Source: Natrinema sp031626495 (GTDB lineage Archaea; Halobacteriota; Halobacteria; Halobacteriales; Natrialbaceae). From it: DNA of 64,000 nucleotides. Positions 51,564 through 59,699 of this stretch are shown here, one piece after another. The stretch lies in contig NZ_JAMQOJ010000009.1 of assembly GCF_031626495.1 (NCBI RefSeq), positions 124,001-188,000 on the forward strand, in the 5' to 3' direction. Numbering within the stretch: the first letter of the stretch is position 1; every line of letters begins with the position of its first letter. Made by a program: the position numbers and the translations under genes. The notes below the pieces were generated by a model. The model was given only the letters and a program-made list of their open reading frames with translations. It was not told the DNA's origin and did not search any database.

Positions 51564-52055
51564 AGCTCAGCACCCCGTAAGGAGCGGATTTTGTACATTT
51601 TGTAGGTAATGTACATTGGGTAGATGTTGAAGGTTGCGCGAGTTTTGTCGATAATGTAAGTTTCGCTCTGGTCATATGCGGTCAATGAAGCTCGTCCACC
51701 TTAATTCTGCGTCAGACAGATTGCGTACACCATTTACACAATCTACATTTTGTACATTTCGCAGATTGTTGGCACAACCTCAATTGGCATGATCACCGTC
51801 GACTCTACGCAATCTACATAATTTAGATTATCAGCATTTCATACGTATACATCGCGATCCTTACCATCCACACCAACCAATTAAAGACACCCAATTTAGA
51901 TTATCTACATTATTCACATTATGCAGATTGGCTATGAGATCTACATTCTCCAGCCATTCAATACGAGGGTCCTGAGTGATAGAACTCAGCCAGAGCCGCT
52001 CGATCCATCCTCTAGTAAGAGTTTTAACTGTTACCGGATTATTGGTAATCAGCAG
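51564..52055. repeat. AT-rich iteron-like repeat region (putative centromere or origin)
   Basis: 492 nt without a gene between ParA and the wHTH/nucleotidyltransferase pair, much richer in A+T than the surroundings. It holds related units: TTTTGTACATTTTGTA (51589-51604), TAATGTACATTGG (51607-51619), CACAATCTACATTTTGTACA (51737-51756) with GCAGATTG (51761-51768), CGCAATCTACATAATTTAGA (51809-51828), AATTTAGATTATCTACATTA (51893-51912) and CATTATGCAGATTGG (51917-51931). The forms AATCTACAT and TGTACATT recur in both orientations. Such clusters bind partition or replication proteins. Confidence 0.6.
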
Positions 52056-52730
52056 ATGTATGAGGTGCTCGACGACACGGCGGCGCAGATCATCCTCGCT
52101 ATCGAGAGTGGTGACTCCATCCGTCGTGTCGCCCAACACCTCCACACGCCGTATGAGACGGTAAGACAGGCCGTTAATCGGCTGGAAGACGCAGGCTACG
52201 TCACCTATGACGACGGCCTCACTGTCGTCGACGAGCGCGTGAGGGACGCAGCACGAGAGCTCGTCGCTGCCAGCGCCGGCGTCAGTCCACCATCCATCGA
52301 GGAGGCCTACGTCATCCCGCAGTTCGGTGACTGGCCGTTCGCATTCACACGGATCGACGCCGTCTACGTGTGGACCCAGGGCGGCTACCAAGTTGGGCGG
52401 AATCCGGATGACTATCCGCTGTTCCTGGCCGTCCGTGAGCGGGACGTCGACGCCTGGGAAGCGTTTTTCGAGTCGTTCGACCTCCCGACCGCATTCGAAC
52501 GACAGCCCCGAGACGAGTTGGACGGACCGCTGCAGATCGTCCTCGAGCCACACGCGTCACTCGATATCGAGCACGTCGAAGGGTACCCGGTGATCCCGAG
52601 AGCAGAGACAATCGAGTACATGCGCGAGAACTACGCCCAGTTCCAGTCGGGGCTGGCGATGCTCGACCGGATGTACGAGGACCTCGACCTCGGCGTCACG
52701 TATCGAGAGACCGAACGGGCACAGCCATGA
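52056..52730 (+). CDS. wHTH protein, AbiEi-like antitoxin candidate
   Basis: 224 residues from the ATG at 52056 (the long upstream frame runs through the repeats and is not used). The N-terminal winged helix (about 1-65) reads VLDDTAAQIILAIESGDS and HTPYETVRQAVNRLEDAGYV. The rest is an unnamed alpha-beta domain with WTQGGYQVGRNPDDYP. It overlaps the following nucleotidyltransferase gene by ATGA (52727-52730). A wHTH regulator coupled to a nucleotidyltransferase is the AbiEi/AbiEii (type IV toxin-antitoxin) layout. Its position next to the partition site suits plasmid addiction. The assignment is by context, not by family match. Confidence 0.72.
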   Translation: MYEVLDDTAAQIILAIESGDSIRRVAQHLHTPYETVRQAVNRLEDAGYVTYDDGLTVVDERVRDAARELVAASAGVSPPSIEEAYVIPQFGDWPFAFTRIDAVYVWTQGGYQVGRNPDDYPLFLAVRERDVDAWEAFFESFDLPTAFERQPRDELDGPLQIVLEPHASLDIEHVEGYPVIPRAETIEYMRENYAQFQSGLAMLDRMYEDLDLGVTYRETERAQP

Positions 52731-53422
52731 GCTTCAACAACCGAAGTGACGCGCTCATCGAACTGCTCGAGGAGCTCACCCAACAGGGTCACGAGTACGT
52801 TCTTGTTGGCGGCTACGCTGTCTCAGCGTTCAATGCTCGCTTCTCCACGGACCTCGATATCGTCGTCGCGCCGGACTCCAAGGCTGACTTCGTCGAGTTC
52901 CTCGAACAGCAGGGATTCGAGGAAACGGACAGTCACGCCAAGAAATGGTTCTACGACACCGAAGTAATCGAGTACGAGAAGCGGCTCACGCCGCAGCAGC
53001 CGATCGGCTTCGATCTCCTGGTAAACGGACTCGGGTGTCGCCAGACGGAGGCACAGTGGTCGTTCGACTACCTGTACGACCACAGCCACCAACAGGAGGT
53101 GAGCGGGGGCACAGTGAGGACGACGGCCAGAGTCATCGATGGGGCCGTCCTCGTGGCGGCAAAGCTCCACAGTGGCCGAGAAACGGACCTCCGAGACGTC
53201 CTGGCAGTGGCTGAAGAGATCGACCTCAACGCTGTCACGCCCCATCTGCGGCGAGGGGACGACAATGCCCTACGGGAGCAACTTGAGCGTGGACTGGATA
53301 TCTTGGAGAGCGACGAACTCAAGCACGGATTTCGGAGTGACTTCGGGGCCTCAGTTGTCTCAGAAGAAACGGTCACCGCTCTCCAAGAGTATCTGTCTGC
53401 ACAGATTGACCATCTGAGCTGA
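52727..53422 (+). CDS. Nucleotidyltransferase, AbiEii-like toxin candidate
   Basis: 231 residues. The N-terminal NTase signature is YVLVGGYAVSAFNARFSTDLDIVV, with the GG and DLD core at about residues 25-43; a further Asp is in PIGFDLLVNGLG. The C-terminal helices contain AAKLHSGRETDLRDVLAVAE, typical of minimal nucleotidyltransferases of the DUF1814/AbiEii class. AbiEii toxins transfer nucleotides to tRNA or other targets and are blocked by AbiEi. Here the paired wHTH gene overlaps by 4 bp. Confidence 0.85.
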   Translation: MSFNNRSDALIELLEELTQQGHEYVLVGGYAVSAFNARFSTDLDIVVAPDSKADFVEFLEQQGFEETDSHAKKWFYDTEVIEYEKRLTPQQPIGFDLLVNGLGCRQTEAQWSFDYLYDHSHQQEVSGGTVRTTARVIDGAVLVAAKLHSGRETDLRDVLAVAEEIDLNAVTPHLRRGDDNALREQLERGLDILESDELKHGFRSDFGASVVSEETVTALQEYLSAQIDHLS

Positions 53423-53507
53423 ATCGGTCGGGACTCCCTTGACCAGAAGTAAAGATAAGGCCCTTCAGCGGTGCTTGCAGTCAGTCAAAAAATTGGAGGG
53501 GTGGTTG

Positions 53508-53813
53508 TCAGTCGACCGTCGCTAACACACGGACATCCGTAGCTGAGTGTCGTTCCCGTTCAGTACGAGCACCGTGCTCGCGGAGGAACTCATCAATACG
53601 GTCGGCAAGGGACTCCGCATCCTCCCTATCGACGTGGACGATTAGCGTCGGACGCTCCTCGTCGCTGTTCTCGATCACGAGCGAGACATCCTTGAGTTCG
53701 TCCGGCTGTCTATACGCCTCGAACTCATCGGCGACCTGGTTGGCCAGGTCGTCGAGTACCTCAATCGGTTCCTTTGTCATAGATTGTATTTCGGCTTTGG
53801 AGGGTTGTGCCAT
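53508..53813 (-). CDS. Hypothetical small acidic protein
   Basis: 101 residues from the ATG at 53813 (an internal ATG at 53780 is an equally good start). Alpha-beta pattern with ELKDVSLVIENSDEERPTLI and HVDREDAESLADRIDEFL; no cysteines or signal peptide. I do not recognise the family. It stands alone at the start of the defence region, 85 nt from the nucleotidyltransferase end (convergent). Confidence 0.65.
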   Translation of the reverse strand: MAQPSKAEIQSMTKEPIEVLDDLANQVADEFEAYRQPDELKDVSLVIENSDEERPTLIVHVDREDAESLADRIDEFLREHGARTERERHSATDVRVLATVD

Positions 53814-53937
53814 CGCGAACGCGTGAAGAAAACGTGACGTGACTTTCAGAACCACCTCCATCAGACAAACGCGAACGGAGCCTTCTCACACCGATGGTTT
53901 ATCGAGAAGAAGATCGATCCACAGAAGGGACAATGGG

Positions 53938-54372
53938 TTAGAGTGCTCGCGGATCGCTATCGACGATGCTCGCAAACGCGACGTTCTCCTGAACTTGTTC
54001 GATTTCGACTGTTGGCTCGTCGCCGGGCTGAGCGCCAGGAACGATCACGACGTACCCCCGTTCGACTTTCGCAATACCGTCTCCTTGATCACCGACGGTT
54101 TCGATTGTCACGTCGCGCACTTCTCCCTCATCAACAGGAGGACCAGATGAATCATGGCTCGTGCTTTCCTGAGAGGCGGGATGCCGTGGGCTCTGTGGAG
54201 ATGTTGATTCAGCTTCGGAGGATGAATCAAGAAGAGCGATGCGGTACGTTTCATCAACAGTCAGCGCCCCATGCTTGATCTCACTCGGAGGTATCTCGAT
54301 GACGAATGTGCCATCCTTCTCCTTAATTTTGGCAGTGAACAGCGAACACAGGGAGTCTGAGATTTCTACCAT
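53938..54372 (-). CDS. TRAM domain protein (second copy)
   Basis: 144 residues from the ATG at 54372. It has the same three-part layout as the protein at 48301-48741: a beta-rich N-terminal part (FTAKIKEKDGTFVIEIPPSE), a Ser-rich disordered linker, and a C-terminal TRAM domain with GDQGDGIAKVERGYVVIVPG and FASIVDSDP. Probably an RNA-binding protein. The pair may stem from a duplication of a TRAM-plus-unknown-gene unit. Confidence 0.88.
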   Translation of the reverse strand: MVEISDSLCSLFTAKIKEKDGTFVIEIPPSEIKHGALTVDETYRIALLDSSSEAESTSPQSPRHPASQESTSHDSSGPPVDEGEVRDVTIETVGDQGDGIAKVERGYVVIVPGAQPGDEPTVEIEQVQENVAFASIVDSDPRAL

Positions 54373-54429
54373 AACTGGGTTTGATACTGGATACAATTAA
54401 TCGGTCTCTTTGAGAAGGAGCGAACTGTA

Positions 54430-54996
54430 TCAGCTGTCCTCAGCTGGTTCTTCCCAAGGAATGTCTCGCTTGTGGACTACAGCGAGCTTCGAGTCGTCAT
54501 CATCTTCCATTGTACTAAGACCACGTTGGACGAGAGTGTGAACCTGTCCAGCAGACTCCGGGAACGAAAATTGGTCATCCTCCGCGTCAGCACGGAGTTC
54601 CAGATAATGGAGGTACAACTTGAACGTCGTATCTGCTCCGATAGGCCACCAAATCGTCCCTATCTGCTCATCTACCTGATTGTCCCAATGCTCTGTGAGT
54701 TCGCGGATATCGTCGACGAGCTCCTCCCCGGAGGTGCGAAGGCGGAGGGAGTATTCCCGATCCCGCTCCATATCTTCGATTATATCCTGAAGGAAAGGCT
54801 CAGCCTCCAAGGCGGTAGGTGAGGTCTGATCCGCTTCTAGAAGGTGTTCTAACGCCCGAATTTCTTCACGCCGAGCGGCTACAGCGTATGCGACATTGTA
54901 CTTATCCTCGGGGAAGATTTCGTGCTGACTCGGTCGCTGTGCCTGAGGGACAGTATCCCCGGTGGATGAGCTAAATAAGGTCTCAAAGAGTCCCAT
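54430..54996 (-). CDS. Hypothetical protein
   Basis: 188 residues from the ATG at 54996 (MGLFETLFSSS); a start at 55020 is also in frame. The middle is helical and charged (ARREEIRALEHLLEADQ near 40-56; EELVDDIRELTEHWDNQVDE near 95-114), suggesting a coiled-coil section. No recognised family, signal peptide or catalytic motif. It precedes the TRAM gene by 57 nt on the same strand. Confidence 0.65.
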   Translation of the reverse strand: MGLFETLFSSSTGDTVPQAQRPSQHEIFPEDKYNVAYAVAARREEIRALEHLLEADQTSPTALEAEPFLQDIIEDMERDREYSLRLRTSGEELVDDIRELTEHWDNQVDEQIGTIWWPIGADTTFKLYLHYLELRADAEDDQFSFPESAGQVHTLVQRGLSTMEDDDDSKLAVVHKRDIPWEEPAEDS

Positions 54997-55087
54997 ACGC
55001 TTCGTCCGGACGGCACCCATAAGTACTTCCTGTCAGAGTGGACCTCAGCTCCGGCGACAGTGTACCTTCTAACCAGTCGTTGCGTAA

Positions 55088-55885
55088 TCAGAAGATTTCG
55101 TGTGAATCCTGACCGACTTGGGAACGAGTATGAAACTCATCCAAAATATAGAGGATTGAAACATCAAATAATGACGTCAGTTGTTGCTGATATCGGACGA
55201 TGTCTTTCTTATCTCCGGTCACAACACGGTGAAGCACATCGCGTTCTGCAAGCCCTATTGCGTCAAGAAGCCACTGAGAGTCTACTGGAGGAATCCGGGA
55301 CTCTCGAATTCCGATGTGCTCCTTGACTAGACCGCGAGCGCGCTCCTGATCGTCATAAGTTGACGACATGACGTGGACAGCATCCATTAGTGCGTCTTTC
55401 CGCTCCTTTGCGTCGTGGAGAACACGATCTCGAAGATCTTCGACACACCGTTTCGCATTCCGTGGGGTGATTTCACGCGAGGAGAAGTAGTTCTGGAAGT
55501 GTCGAACAAAGTGTGGCTTGGCCTGACTTCGAACCTCAATATTATCGAAGAAAATCTCTAAGATCCTCTCAAAGGAAAGCCCATCGTAGCGCTGTAAATC
55601 GATTTCTCGATTGTACATTGGGATATTATCCTCGACATTCTCTTGAAAGTCTTCAAGAACGGTCCCGAACACGCCATCGGTATCGTCAGGGTCAACCTGT
55701 AGCCGATCGGGGTCGGACACAACTCGAGGCGCTCCTTGTGGACGGCTGCAATACTCGTAGATCACAAACTCACTCGTGAAGAGCGTGTTATGACCGTCTA
55801 GGATACGCTCTGCTTCTACGGCCCACCGGTCGTGAGAAAACGTGAGTCCAATGAGGACGTTAGTGTCTACGAAGTATCGAGTCAT
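55088..55885 (-). CDS. PIN-domain ribonuclease, long form
   Basis: 265 residues. The N-terminal PIN motif is YFVDTNVLIG (Asp at residue 6), with Glu in SEFVIYEYC near 42, later acidic residues in KDALMDAVHVMSS (about 168-180) and the C-terminal RVVTGDKKDI near 228, which carries the last Asp. PIN proteins are Mg-dependent RNases, often toxins; at 265 residues this one is about twice the size of VapC. Its start overlaps the stop of the 282-residue gene upstream by 4 bp (55882-55885), so the two are coupled. The unit is divergent from the Argonaute operon. Confidence 0.82.
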   Translation of the reverse strand: MTRYFVDTNVLIGLTFSHDRWAVEAERILDGHNTLFTSEFVIYEYCSRPQGAPRVVSDPDRLQVDPDDTDGVFGTVLEDFQENVEDNIPMYNREIDLQRYDGLSFERILEIFFDNIEVRSQAKPHFVRHFQNYFSSREITPRNAKRCVEDLRDRVLHDAKERKDALMDAVHVMSSTYDDQERARGLVKEHIGIRESRIPPVDSQWLLDAIGLAERDVLHRVVTGDKKDIVRYQQQLTSLFDVSILYILDEFHTRSQVGQDSHEIF

Positions 55886-56730
55886 TGGCCCGGATGGAGA
55901 TCCTCGTGCGCAATTCCCCGGCGTTCAAGAATCGGAGCAACAAGTTCGTCAGCTGCACTCCGTTCAGATTCGAGTTCAGTCGCTAATCCAGAAAATTTCG
56001 CATCAAGGTCTTCCTCTTCGAATTCGTCAAGTTTCTGGATCGCAGAACTCTGAGCCTCCTCAAACGAGGTTATACCGAGGTTCCCACGGACCTCTTCCGG
56101 AGACATTCCCTGGGCATGCCGTTGAGCAAGCTCGAGTGCAAAGATGCGCCAGAACGTTACATTTACCGTCATCAATCTGGAGGGATCAGGAGAATGCGAA
56201 TGGAGTTCTCGAGTGACCGCGTTATACCACTTGATTAGTGGTCGATCGTACTCCGGAAATCGGTCGTTTGGAAATGATTCAAAAGTGTCGTGGACGGAGC
56301 TGAGTACTGATTCTCTGCTTGGGTCAACCTCAAAGAAATCGTGGTACTCCGTATGTAACGTTCGTATTTTCTTATCTAACTCCCGAAAATCCCGCTGAAC
56401 CTGATACGGCGCATCATCATACATTCGGTCTGTGAGCCATTCTAATCCATGTTCGTAATATTCAGAGAGAGCCTCTGAGACAACAGAACGTAGGCGATCT
56501 TCAAGTCCGGGCTCGTTAATACTGGCTGAGGGGACAGTCGAGGGCGTGGCTGGAGAGACGGTACCAAAGAGATACCAGTAATACGGGATCGAGATATCCA
56601 GATTTCGCTCGGCAGATTTGACGTCAATACGGTAGAGGAGCTTGTGAAGCGACTTTTTCGGTAACGCATCCGCGGCCCCACGTTCGCGATTGAGGAGGCG
56701 CAGAGTCGTTCCCAAGTCCTCGCGGTTCAT
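55882..56730 (-). CDS. Partner protein of the PIN RNase, unknown family
   Basis: 282 residues from the ATG at 56730 (a TTG three codons upstream is less likely; TATA cgttttatag lies 21-30 nt upstream). The N-terminal part, LPKKSLHKLLYRIDVKSAER and then PYYWYLFGTVSP, resembles the start of Panacea/SocA-like antitoxin folds, but the match is weak and only by eye. The C-terminal part is acidic and helical (EDLDAKFSGLATELESERSA). The 4-bp overlap with a PIN RNase suggests an antitoxin or regulator role. Confidence 0.6.
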   Translation of the reverse strand: MNREDLGTTLRLLNRERGAADALPKKSLHKLLYRIDVKSAERNLDISIPYYWYLFGTVSPATPSTVPSASINEPGLEDRLRSVVSEALSEYYEHGLEWLTDRMYDDAPYQVQRDFRELDKKIRTLHTEYHDFFEVDPSRESVLSSVHDTFESFPNDRFPEYDRPLIKWYNAVTRELHSHSPDPSRLMTVNVTFWRIFALELAQRHAQGMSPEEVRGNLGITSFEEAQSSAIQKLDEFEEEDLDAKFSGLATELESERSAADELVAPILERRGIAHEDLHPGQ

Positions 56731-56842
56731 TATCTCCAATATATACCGCTCGTTTTATAGAAGTACCGTCGGATCCCAGTAGACTATCCAACGACTGAGG
56801 GAAAAGTAATTCACACGAGACTTCCTTGTAACGAGATACAAC

Positions 56843-58267
56843 GTGCCCATCTACAATCTATATAAAGAGCGGGAAGGGACGGCGCGACGCGGGGAGGACT
56901 ATAAGGAAGTTGTCATTGAGTACATGGAAGGGCTGAATTACATGGTTGAGCGGGATTCAGCCTTCCACTCTACGCTTGACGATATTCAGTTTGTGAACAA
57001 AGCTACGGGCGATAAAGTGGTAGCCGAGGCGAAAGCGTATTCCACAGGCCTCAGCCCGAACGATTTTAGAGACGAACTCGCCCGGTATTTCCTCGAATAT
57101 ATCAAACAGCCCCAACCCCACCGTTTTGATTTCTATATTTTTACGGAGACACTCTCTAATGACCAGCTCTGGAAAGCCCTATTCGATCGAGATGTCACCG
57201 ATAATCAGAAACTGGTTGACTTCTACGATAAACTCAAAGACGGCGTCAACGATGAGGTCGTAGATCGGCTAGATGATACTGATGTAGATGAGTTCCGAGA
57301 TTTTGCTATCGATACCCATGTTTTCGTAGGTACATACGATGATCTCCGTCAACAAGCTCATCAACTCGAGAAAACAGAACGGTTCCAGTACGAACCATAT
57401 CTTCATTCGTATGAACCGGTTTCTCAGGAAACAGAATATGCGACGAATCTGTTTCAGGTAACCCGCTACCCAGAGACACTGTACATCATAGAGACGATAG
57501 AGGAAGCCGAATCTGCTCGCGTCTATAATTACAACAACGAAGCGTTCCCCATCAAGCTTCACGAGCGGAAATTATATTCGCTCGTTCATCCGGACCATCT
57601 TCCGGGGTCTACTCGTCATTACATACACGAGGACCATTTCGAAACGCGAGAGTTCGAGGAGTTCCTCCGAACGCGGGCTCAAGAAGAGGAGCGTGAAAAC
57701 ATCGTAAGATCCCTTCTCAGGGGGATTTTCACTCTCGTTGCAAGAGACAACGATTGTCTCATCAACCGTGAGAAAGGAACAACCGTATACCCGGAACTGG
57801 ATCGCAGACAGCACGGTACCGAACGAAAACTAGGTCGATCATGGGTTGCAAAGGAGTTAGACTCCTACCCCGATGTCATCCACCGCGGTGTCAAAGTACG
57901 AGTGCGGCGCTATGCGGAAGAGTACTACTACGTTCTGCTACCCACACAAGTCTTCACTTCTGACGGTCGTCGACCTGTAACAGGCGAGCGTAAATCGCGG
58001 CTCCAAAACGACTTCTCGCCAAATCGTTTCCACGCCCAGAATAGTAAGTACGACCGCCAGCTGCGTGTCTGGGAAGAGTTGCTGATGTCGGATCAGACCC
58101 AGCTTGATCGATTTATGGATGAAAAGATACCCGTCGTAAAGGAACTCGAAGTGACCAGAGTTGACTCGCTGTCCCTCAATGTCCGCCCGCCCAAAGATGG
58201 AGACGAACGTGATGAGCTCATCGAGTCAGCTTCTGATCTCGAAAACGCAGGTGGAATTGAACAATGA
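56843..58267 (+). CDS. PD-(D/E)XK nuclease protein, putative APAZ partner of a short Argonaute
   Basis: 474 residues from a GTG. The N-terminal domain (about 1-110) has the restriction-endonuclease pattern RRGEDYKEVVIEYMEGLNY (E18), D46-D47 in STLDDIQFV and E62-x-K64 in VVAEAKAYSTG. This is the Mrr/RecB-like catalytic core. The remaining 350 residues match no family I recognise and occupy the place of an APAZ region, which in short Argonaute systems takes the role of the N and PAZ domains. Its stop overlaps the start of the MID-PIWI gene (58264-58267). Predicted to be the effector nuclease of a SPARDA-like system: guide-directed target recognition unleashes DNA/RNA degradation. Composition is AT-richer than its neighbours. 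Confidence 0.8.
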   Translation: MPIYNLYKEREGTARRGEDYKEVVIEYMEGLNYMVERDSAFHSTLDDIQFVNKATGDKVVAEAKAYSTGLSPNDFRDELARYFLEYIKQPQPHRFDFYIFTETLSNDQLWKALFDRDVTDNQKLVDFYDKLKDGVNDEVVDRLDDTDVDEFRDFAIDTHVFVGTYDDLRQQAHQLEKTERFQYEPYLHSYEPVSQETEYATNLFQVTRYPETLYIIETIEEAESARVYNYNNEAFPIKLHERKLYSLVHPDHLPGSTRHYIHEDHFETREFEEFLRTRAQEEERENIVRSLLRGIFTLVARDNDCLINREKGTTVYPELDRRQHGTERKLGRSWVAKELDSYPDVIHRGVKVRVRRYAEEYYYVLLPTQVFTSDGRRPVTGERKSRLQNDFSPNRFHAQNSKYDRQLRVWEELLMSDQTQLDRFMDEKIPVVKELEVTRVDSLSLNVRPPKDGDERDELIESASDLENAGGIEQ

Positions 58268-59682
58268 CGCCTGAAGATTCCCCGTTCACGCTTCGTCACC
58301 TCGAGGAGCCAGAGATTCAGTTTGAAGGAGGTACTGAAACCTCTCCCAAACGAGGCCTTATCAGATATGGTCCACGCCTCTATGAAGAAGGACACCATAC
58401 AATCAAACTCGGGATTATCGGCGATCGAGATTCAATCCGCCGGTTGACCGAACTACTTCACGATATGGAGGTCGGGATCCATCCAGGAACGAGTGATAAT
58501 CCGTGGCAGGTTCCGTATCCCGGCCTTGGTAAGAGTTCCCCGCTCAATCTCTCCATCAATGCAAAGAAGGGTTGGAGACGCCAAATTCGCCGACGAGACA
58601 TCCAATCTGTTACGAGTAAATCGACCCCCAGAGATCGGATGGAGCGATTCCTGAAGCTAGTGCGGAAAGACATAGAGATAATCGAACGGGATTCGGTTCA
58701 GCCGAACGCAATCATCGTCTGTATTCCGCAAGAAGTGATGGACGCGTGTACTCCTGAGAACCAGGACCATGCACGAATCCAGTCGGAAGGTTCTGACCTG
58801 CGAAATCGAATCAAGCTGATCGGGATGGAGGCTCGAATCCCCACACAGCTGATTAAGCCATCCACACTTGCAATCCGTACTGACCGACAGCGAGCATCTC
58901 GGGCCTGGAATCTTACAGTTGGACTTCTATACAAGTCTCAACGAGGGCATCCCTGGAAAACTCGGCAGATCGAAGATGGGCACTGCTACGCAGGACTCTC
59001 GTTCTACAGAGAGCGAGACGAAGGAGATGATGTAATTCGAGCTGCTCTTGCTCACGTCTTTCACGGACGGGACCATATTATCCTCCAGAGTGATCCACTC
59101 CCGGATATCACCGAGGACGAGAATGGATCTCCCCACCTCTCATATGAGGCGGCTAGCCAGGTAGGTGAGCAGATTCTGGAATACTACGAAGCTCAGAAAG
59201 GGACACGTCCCAGCCGGTTCGTCCTTCATAAGCCATCTGTCTTCTGGGAAGAAGAACGTGAAGGGTTGCTTGATGCCACAGACGGTGTTCGCGATTTAGA
59301 TCTAGTCTGGGTTCGTAGGCGGCCAAAGGTCAGGTTGTTCCCGCCTACGGATTATCCCGCCATGCGGGGAACCCTCCTGAGCGTCCCTGATGACGACGTC
59401 CACTATCTCTACACATCCGGATATGTCCCGGAAGAGACGACCTATCAGGGGAGTGGAGTACCATCACCGATTGAGATCCGACCTGACGAGATTTGTGAGA
59501 CACCTTCGTTAGAGATCTGTAAGGAGATTCTCTTTTTCACAAAACTCGACTGGAATACATCGGACTACGCAATTCGGATGCCCGCAACCGTGAGTGTTGC
59601 AAAGCGTGTCGGTACAATCCTCTCCGAGGTAGATACGGAGTCCATTTCAGAGGTTCGGCCACAGTATTTCTACTATATGTGA
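58264..59682 (+). CDS. Short prokaryotic Argonaute (MID-PIWI), catalytically inactive
   Basis: 472 residues, the normal size of a short pAgo. The MID part includes NAIIVCIPQEVMDAC and the guide 5'-end pocket region RIKLIGMEARIPTQLI (about 180-197, with the conserved Lys and Gln). The PIWI part has HCYAGLSFYR (about 239), FVLHKPSVFW (about 319), HYLYTSGYVP (about 382) and LDWNTSDYAIRMPATVS near the C-terminus. Where active Argonautes have catalytic Asp (GID or LHRD), this protein has Ser and Lys, so it should bind but not cut. It overlaps the nuclease gene by 4 bp; together they should form an obligate complex that senses plasmid or phage nucleic acid. Confidence 0.88.
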   Translation: MTPEDSPFTLRHLEEPEIQFEGGTETSPKRGLIRYGPRLYEEGHHTIKLGIIGDRDSIRRLTELLHDMEVGIHPGTSDNPWQVPYPGLGKSSPLNLSINAKKGWRRQIRRRDIQSVTSKSTPRDRMERFLKLVRKDIEIIERDSVQPNAIIVCIPQEVMDACTPENQDHARIQSEGSDLRNRIKLIGMEARIPTQLIKPSTLAIRTDRQRASRAWNLTVGLLYKSQRGHPWKTRQIEDGHCYAGLSFYRERDEGDDVIRAALAHVFHGRDHIILQSDPLPDITEDENGSPHLSYEAASQVGEQILEYYEAQKGTRPSRFVLHKPSVFWEEEREGLLDATDGVRDLDLVWVRRRPKVRLFPPTDYPAMRGTLLSVPDDDVHYLYTSGYVPEETTYQGSGVPSPIEIRPDEICETPSLEICKEILFFTKLDWNTSDYAIRMPATVSVAKRVGTILSEVDTESISEVRPQYFYYM

Positions 59683-59699
59683 ATCGGTGAGTGAGAGGC

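Noticed and set aside
50147..52055. CRISPR array
   Set aside because: The repeats are short, variable in spacing and in both orientations, and no cas genes are present. They fit iterons or centromere repeats.
51921..52055. Upstream extension of the wHTH protein into the repeat region
   Set aside because: The extra 45 codons are translated repeat DNA, and the ATG at 52056 directly precedes the folded wHTH domain.
58264..59682. Argonaute as an active slicer
   Set aside because: The catalytic positions read GLS and LHKP instead of Asp-containing forms, and the protein lacks PAZ and N domains, so it fits the inactive short class.
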